The translations under genes and the position numbers were made by a program. From Bacteroidales bacterium (GTDB taxonomy: Bacteria; Bacteroidota; Bacteroidia; Bacteroidales; VadinHA17): a stretch of 10,694 nt of DNA. The DNA lies in the NCBI GenBank assembly GCA_012514255.1, contig JAAZAP010000294.1, positions 1-10,694 of the forward strand, read 5' to 3'. Under the pieces are notes generated by a model. The model did not search any database and was not told the DNA's origin. It saw nothing but the letters and a program-made list of their open reading frames with translations. Positions within the stretch are counted from its first letter, which is position 1. Each line of letters begins with the position of its first letter. Positions 7,288 through 10,694 of the stretch are shown here, piece after piece.

Positions 7288-9420
7288 CTATTTATGTTCA
7301 AACCTGATATTGTCTATATAGAGACCTGTGAGATCCATGTCCACACCTGTCCAGATGGTCATGCCCCAGTCGCCGCTCGAAGGTATTACATCGGGCAGAT
7401 CTGAATAGGTGGCCAGGTCGAATGTAATGGTTATCCATCCGGGGGTAGACCAGCTACCGTCAGGATTCTCAATACCGAGGTGGCCTATGTCAATATCCGT
7501 TCCGCCAAGCTTCATAACGAAGGATCCCGTTCCGGCAGCGAATGGCCTGGTGATATTGACATCCATCTTCAGGTAGTGATCAGCCTTGGTCACTGATGGT
7601 TTGGGCATCTGGTCATGGTTGCAACCCCAGATAAAGGTCCATCCGTTCAGAGCAGACAGAACCCCGTGCATATAGTTGCCAGATATGGCGATAGCCGGGT
7701 CATTGCCGAGTTCAACTGCTCCGCCCCAGTTATCCCAACTCAGATCATGACCGTCGGTTCCAACCTCGAAGTTGTTGATCATCAGTGAAGGATCAACAAT
7801 CGGGTCAGTTGCTCCAAAGAAGATCTCCGGGAAAATCCCCTCTTCGCCCTCATAGGTGAGGAGCCTGATGGTGCCATAACCGCGGGTCACATCCATGGGC
7901 ACATAGACTTCAATCCTGGTGTCAGTCTTGACGCCATAGGCTGTTGCCGGGACGTTTCCGGGGAAGATAAGCTCCTTCACAAGAAGCAGGTTGGTGCCGT
8001 TTATAGTGAGTATCTTGCCCGGTTCACCACGGAACTCGCTGTAAGAACCAAATGTCGGCAGGTTGGCAAGAAGGGTGAAGTCAATGGCTGAGACAACCTC
8101 AGTACCGTTCATGGTAACTATGGTTATCATACCGGTCTTGGCGCCTACGGGAACGGTCACGGCAAGGGACGTTCCCGTCCTTGTGCCGATGGTTCCTTCC
8201 AGGCCTCCCGTAAAGATTACTTTGCTGACAAGATCTAAGTCAGTCCCTGAAATTGTAATGTTTGTATTGGCCCTTGCCGATGTGGGGCTGAAGGAGGAGA
8301 ACGCCGGAACAATCATAGTCAGGTTGGGGCCGGTTATCTCCTTGTCGGCCTTTGTGACAAAGGTCACAACACCGTCAACAGCGTCATCGGGAACAGTCAC
8401 CAGGATCTGGGTAGCAGTGCCGCCGTCCTTGATTGTACCCTGCTTGTCACCTCCGAAGACCACATGATCAATCAGGTCAAGGTTGGTGCCTGTCACTGTG
8501 ATATCCTGACCGTTCTTCAGGGTCACCGGTGTGACACTGACTGTAGGAATGACCATTACCAGGTCATCTGCTGTCACCACCTCTACACCCGATGCAGGTA
8601 TCATAATCACCTTACCATCCTTAGTATCATCAGGTACTGCAAGCACTATCTGGGTAGCTGAATGAGAGACGAAATCGTCTGCTTCGATCACCTTCCCGCC
8701 GCCAAGGTTAATCCTGAGCACCAGATCAAGGTCTGTTCCGGCGATTGTAAGGTTGGTGCCGGCCTTAACAGGATTGGGGGTAACCGTGGTGAATGCCGGC
8801 AGTGTGACGGTGAGATCAGTAGCTGAATAGACTATAATAGGCTCTTCCTCAGCGTTTGATACGGCAATCTTTCCTGTCTGGGCCTCTGCAGGCACAATCA
8901 GCTTGATCTCCGTACGTGAATGGCTGGTGAAGTCATCAATAGCCACCGTGATACGGTCAGTCAGTATAACTTCGCCAACAAGGTTAAGGTAGTCACCTGT
9001 TATTGTCAGTTCATCACCGGCCTTAACGGTGGCGGGAGTGAATCCGGCTATGGATATTGGTTCTGAATAGCCGATAGGTGTTTTGGTGGTGATATTACCG
9101 TCAGGCGTTTTCAGCACCACATAACCCGGCATAGCCTCCTGGGGTACGGTAAGGGTAAGCAGTCCCGACTCCTTTTTAGTAAAGGCAGTGATGGTGATGT
9201 CATTGGGCAGGACCACGGCGGTCACCTTGTCAAGGTTCGCCCCGATGAATTTCAGCTCGGCTCCCCTGGCTATTGGCATAGGCCCGAAGCTGTAGAGAAC
9301 CACCTTGGTGTCTTCCTCTTCCTCTCCCTCGCAGGAGGTGAGAAGGAAACCGGCACTGACAACACAGAGTGTCGCGAAGAACAGTGCCCAGTTGCGGAAT
9401 TTTATCTGAATCTTATGCAT
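7288..9420 (-). CDS. Surface glycan-binding lipoprotein with six IPT/TIG repeats (SGBP-B-like)
   Basis: A complete 710-residue protein ending in TAG. The N-terminus is a lipoprotein signal with LTSC (Cys30), directly followed by the acidic run EGEEEED, like the lipoprotein export signal that sends Bacteroidota lipoproteins to the outer surface. Six IPT/TIG beta-sandwich repeats follow at about 40-118, 121-205, 208-290, 291-370, 371-450 and 453-537. Most carry a GTxLDLV-type turn (GANLDKV, GTDLDLV, GTNLDLI, GTDLDLV, GTNLLLV) and a VTVPxxAxxG strand-loop. Residues about 540-710 form a tryptophan-rich C-terminal domain ending YIDNIRFE, the usual place of the glycan-binding site in SGBP-B proteins, with the TIG repeats acting as a stalk. 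No catalytic motif is seen. It starts 23 bases after the stop of the preceding two-TIG gene, with an A-rich stretch (AGAAAAAAGAA) upstream of ATG. Role by family: capture of polysaccharide for a SusC/SusD-type porter. The ligand is not evident. Confidence 0.88.
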   Translation of the reverse strand: MHKIQIKFRNWALFFATLCVVSAGFLLTSCEGEEEEDTKVVLYSFGPMPIARGAELKFIGANLDKVTAVVLPNDITITAFTKKESGLLTLTVPQEAMPGYVVLKTPDGNITTKTPIGYSEPISIAGFTPATVKAGDELTITGDYLNLVGEVILTDRITVAIDDFTSHSRTEIKLIVPAEAQTGKIAVSNAEEEPIIVYSATDLTVTLPAFTTVTPNPVKAGTNLTIAGTDLDLVLRINLGGGKVIEADDFVSHSATQIVLAVPDDTKDGKVIMIPASGVEVVTADDLVMVIPTVSVTPVTLKNGQDITVTGTNLDLIDHVVFGGDKQGTIKDGGTATQILVTVPDDAVDGVVTFVTKADKEITGPNLTMIVPAFSSFSPTSARANTNITISGTDLDLVSKVIFTGGLEGTIGTRTGTSLAVTVPVGAKTGMITIVTMNGTEVVSAIDFTLLANLPTFGSYSEFRGEPGKILTINGTNLLLVKELIFPGNVPATAYGVKTDTRIEVYVPMDVTRGYGTIRLLTYEGEEGIFPEIFFGATDPIVDPSLMINNFEVGTDGHDLSWDNWGGAVELGNDPAIAISGNYMHGVLSALNGWTFIWGCNHDQMPKPSVTKADHYLKMDVNITRPFAAGTGSFVMKLGGTDIDIGHLGIENPDGSWSTPGWITITFDLATYSDLPDVIPSSGDWGMTIWTGVDMDLTGLYIDNIRFEHK
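7810..9303 (-). repeat. Six tandem IPT/TIG-encoding units
   Basis: Within the lipoprotein gene, six units of about 80-85 codons repeat at protein level. They are diverged at DNA level: the clearest short identity is aggttggtgcc at 7988-7998, 8480-8490 and 8750-8760, each encoding GTNL. Two of these fall in the same loop of the unit (NGTNLLLV and TGTNLDLI) and the third in KAGTNLTI. The divergence means this is an old repeat rather than a recent expansion. Confidence 0.75.
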
Positions 9421-9443
9421 TGCAATTCTTTTTTCTGTTCATA

Positions 9444-10670
9444 TTACTTAGGCACAACGCGTATGTTGTCTATGCATATGTGCGGATTGCAGTCAGTACC
9501 CTCAACACCTCCGTTCCACACAAAGAATGTGAGTCCGCGAAGCATGTCTGGCGTCAGGCTGCTGGCACTGGCCGAACCGTCAAAGCTGTAATTGAATTCT
9601 GACATTGGATATGAGACCGTGGTCCATCCGTCAGTCTTGAACGTGCCGGTCTCCTTCCATGGATTCCAAACACCCCTTGGAACACTGCCATCTGCTATAT
9701 AACTGTTGCTTCCGGTGACGGAGTAAGGTGTGAAGATCATCTGCAGTGCACATGACTCCCATGGTTCAACCACGTTTATCTCAAACTTTATCTCGGCATC
9801 CTTCAGCTCGCCCGTGTAAACGGGGACATCGGGCCTGCCGTTGGCCTGTGGCCAGTAATTGAAGCTGAAGCCGTCCTCGTTCCATGATACTCCGGCACCA
9901 CCGGCGAGAGCACCCGAGAACCGAACATAGTTGCCGGAGATGCCTTCGGGGTTTGAGCTTCCTAACACTCCGGAACGCCATCCTCCGTCAGCAGTCAGAT
10001 CATCAAAGTTGAGGATGATGTTCCTGTCATCACGGAAGAAGAAACGTGAACGGGTAGTGCCATAGAGCGATTTAACCTGTATCTGGCCGGGTCCGACGCC
10101 CGGAGGCACCGTTACATGAATCTCATTGATGGTGTAACTGACAATGGTTCCTGCAATATTGCCCGGGAAGAGTACCGTCAGCGGCGATGCAGGGTCATCA
10201 ACGAAGTAGTTGCCCTTGATGACGGCTGTCTCACCGTCAGCAACATACTCGCATACCATCCTGTCAACCACCGGGGCCGGAACATCAACCCCGAAATCAT
10301 AAATCAGCTTGTTGACCTTGTCACTGTTTATCAGGGTCATCTTGTTGGTCACCTCTGAAGGTATCACCTCCGGTACCTGTACGATTATTGATGTTTCGGT
10401 AACAAGGTTGGGGTTCAGAGCTGCCAGCTGGTCATTGAACCAGATCTCATCCACATTGCCCAGATTCTTTCCTATAATCGCAATATTTTCACCCATTAAG
10501 GCACGGGCGACCAGCGAATCAGATTTGGCGGGATCTGTCTTGCGGATATAGATTATCTCCGGTGTTAGCATCTCTTCATTCTCGTCGCATGACTGAAGGA
10601 AGAAGCCGGTAAAGATGGTCACCAGCACCAGCATGGATGCTGAGAACCTTTTATAATTGATCTTTTTCAT
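9444..10670 (-). CDS. Surface glycan-binding lipoprotein with two IPT/TIG repeats and an SGBP-B-like C-terminal domain
   Basis: A complete protein ending in TAA. I prefer the ATG at 10670 (408 residues), because MKKINYKRFSASMLVLV is a standard charged-then-hydrophobic signal. An in-frame ATG three codons earlier (10679) would only add MPD. The lipobox is LQSC (Cys28 from this start), followed by the acidic DENEE, consistent with surface export. Two TIG-like domains (about 37-127 and 131-211) precede a C-terminal domain of about 195 residues. That domain begins ILNFDDL, contains EGISGNYVRFSG, many Trp and Tyr residues and WTTVSYPMSEF, and ends ICIDNIRVVPK, resembling the xyloglucan-binding domain family of SGBP-B proteins. 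The six-TIG protein ends in the same way (YIDNIRFE), so the two are probably distant paralogues with different stalk lengths. The role should be non-catalytic polysaccharide capture at the cell surface. It stands first of the genes visible here, and a SusD gene would be expected just upstream. Confidence 0.87.
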   Translation of the reverse strand: MKKINYKRFSASMLVLVTIFTGFFLQSCDENEEMLTPEIIYIRKTDPAKSDSLVARALMGENIAIIGKNLGNVDEIWFNDQLAALNPNLVTETSIIVQVPEVIPSEVTNKMTLINSDKVNKLIYDFGVDVPAPVVDRMVCEYVADGETAVIKGNYFVDDPASPLTVLFPGNIAGTIVSYTINEIHVTVPPGVGPGQIQVKSLYGTTRSRFFFRDDRNIILNFDDLTADGGWRSGVLGSSNPEGISGNYVRFSGALAGGAGVSWNEDGFSFNYWPQANGRPDVPVYTGELKDAEIKFEINVVEPWESCALQMIFTPYSVTGSNSYIADGSVPRGVWNPWKETGTFKTDGWTTVSYPMSEFNYSFDGSASASSLTPDMLRGLTFFVWNGGVEGTDCNPHICIDNIRVVPK

Positions 10671-10694
10671 ATCTGGCATGGCTATTTGGTGTAA

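Noticed and set aside
10677..10679. ATG at 10679 as the start of the two-TIG lipoprotein gene.
   Set aside because: The ATG three codons later gives a standard lysine-led lipoprotein signal and avoids overlap with a possible upstream stop, so I chose 10670. The earlier start cannot be excluded.
10682..10694. Possible 3' end of an upstream gene on the minus strand, reading Tyr-Thr-Lys then TAG at 10684-10682.
   Set aside because: It would suit the end of a SusD-type gene overlapping the first ATG at 10679, but four codons at the window edge cannot support a gene call.
1..10694. CRISPR arrays, tRNA or rRNA genes, insertion sequences, prophage or defence genes.
   Set aside because: Nearly the whole window is occupied by polysaccharide-use genes on one strand. 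I saw no short spaced repeats, transposase motifs or RNA-gene signatures.

Overview
The window is a 10.7 kb piece of a polysaccharide utilization locus (PUL) from a member of the Bacteroidota. The evidence is two tandem lipoproteins built of IPT/TIG repeats (surface glycan-binding proteins), carbohydrate-active enzymes with lipoprotein or Sec signal peptides, a type IX secretion (T9SS) C-terminal sorting domain on one enzyme, and A-rich sequence rather than strong Shine-Dalgarno sites before the starts. The T9SS tail and roughly even GC content (by eye) fit an environmental or anaerobic Bacteroidales-type organism better than the genus Bacteroides; this is inference.

All genes lie on the minus strand, so transcription runs from high to low coordinates. 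In order: a two-TIG glycan-binding lipoprotein (9444-10670); a larger six-TIG glycan-binding lipoprotein (7288-9420); a 110-base gap holding a perfect 14-bp inverted repeat; a long multidomain enzyme (3905-7177) with signal peptide, CBM35, GH26, a second clan GH-A catalytic domain and a T9SS tail; a GH31 lipoprotein with a PA14 insert (1033-3894); and the first 328 codons of a two-part esterase, with a galactose-binding-like jelly roll followed by the start of a CE7/AXE1 acetyl esterase, cut by the window start (1-985). Gaps between the enzyme genes are 10 and 47 bases, so they are probably co-transcribed. A SusC/SusD pair would be expected just upstream, beyond the right edge.

The most striking point is a single in-frame amber codon (6470-6472) inside the GH26 domain of the large enzyme. 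The reading frame is otherwise open from 7177 to 3905, and conserved GH26 sequence continues straight through the stop. Calling programs will therefore report two genes where the ancestral gene is one of 1090 codons.

As a working model, the two surface lipoproteins hold a plant-type hemicellulose at the cell surface. The T9SS-exported CBM35-GH26-GH-A enzyme cuts the backbone, the GH31 enzyme removes alpha-linked side-chain sugars, and the esterase removes acetyl groups. The GH26 and CBM35 point to beta-mannan or glucomannan. The GH31-PA14 architecture and SGBP-B-like proteins recall xyloglucan loci. The sequence alone does not settle the substrate.
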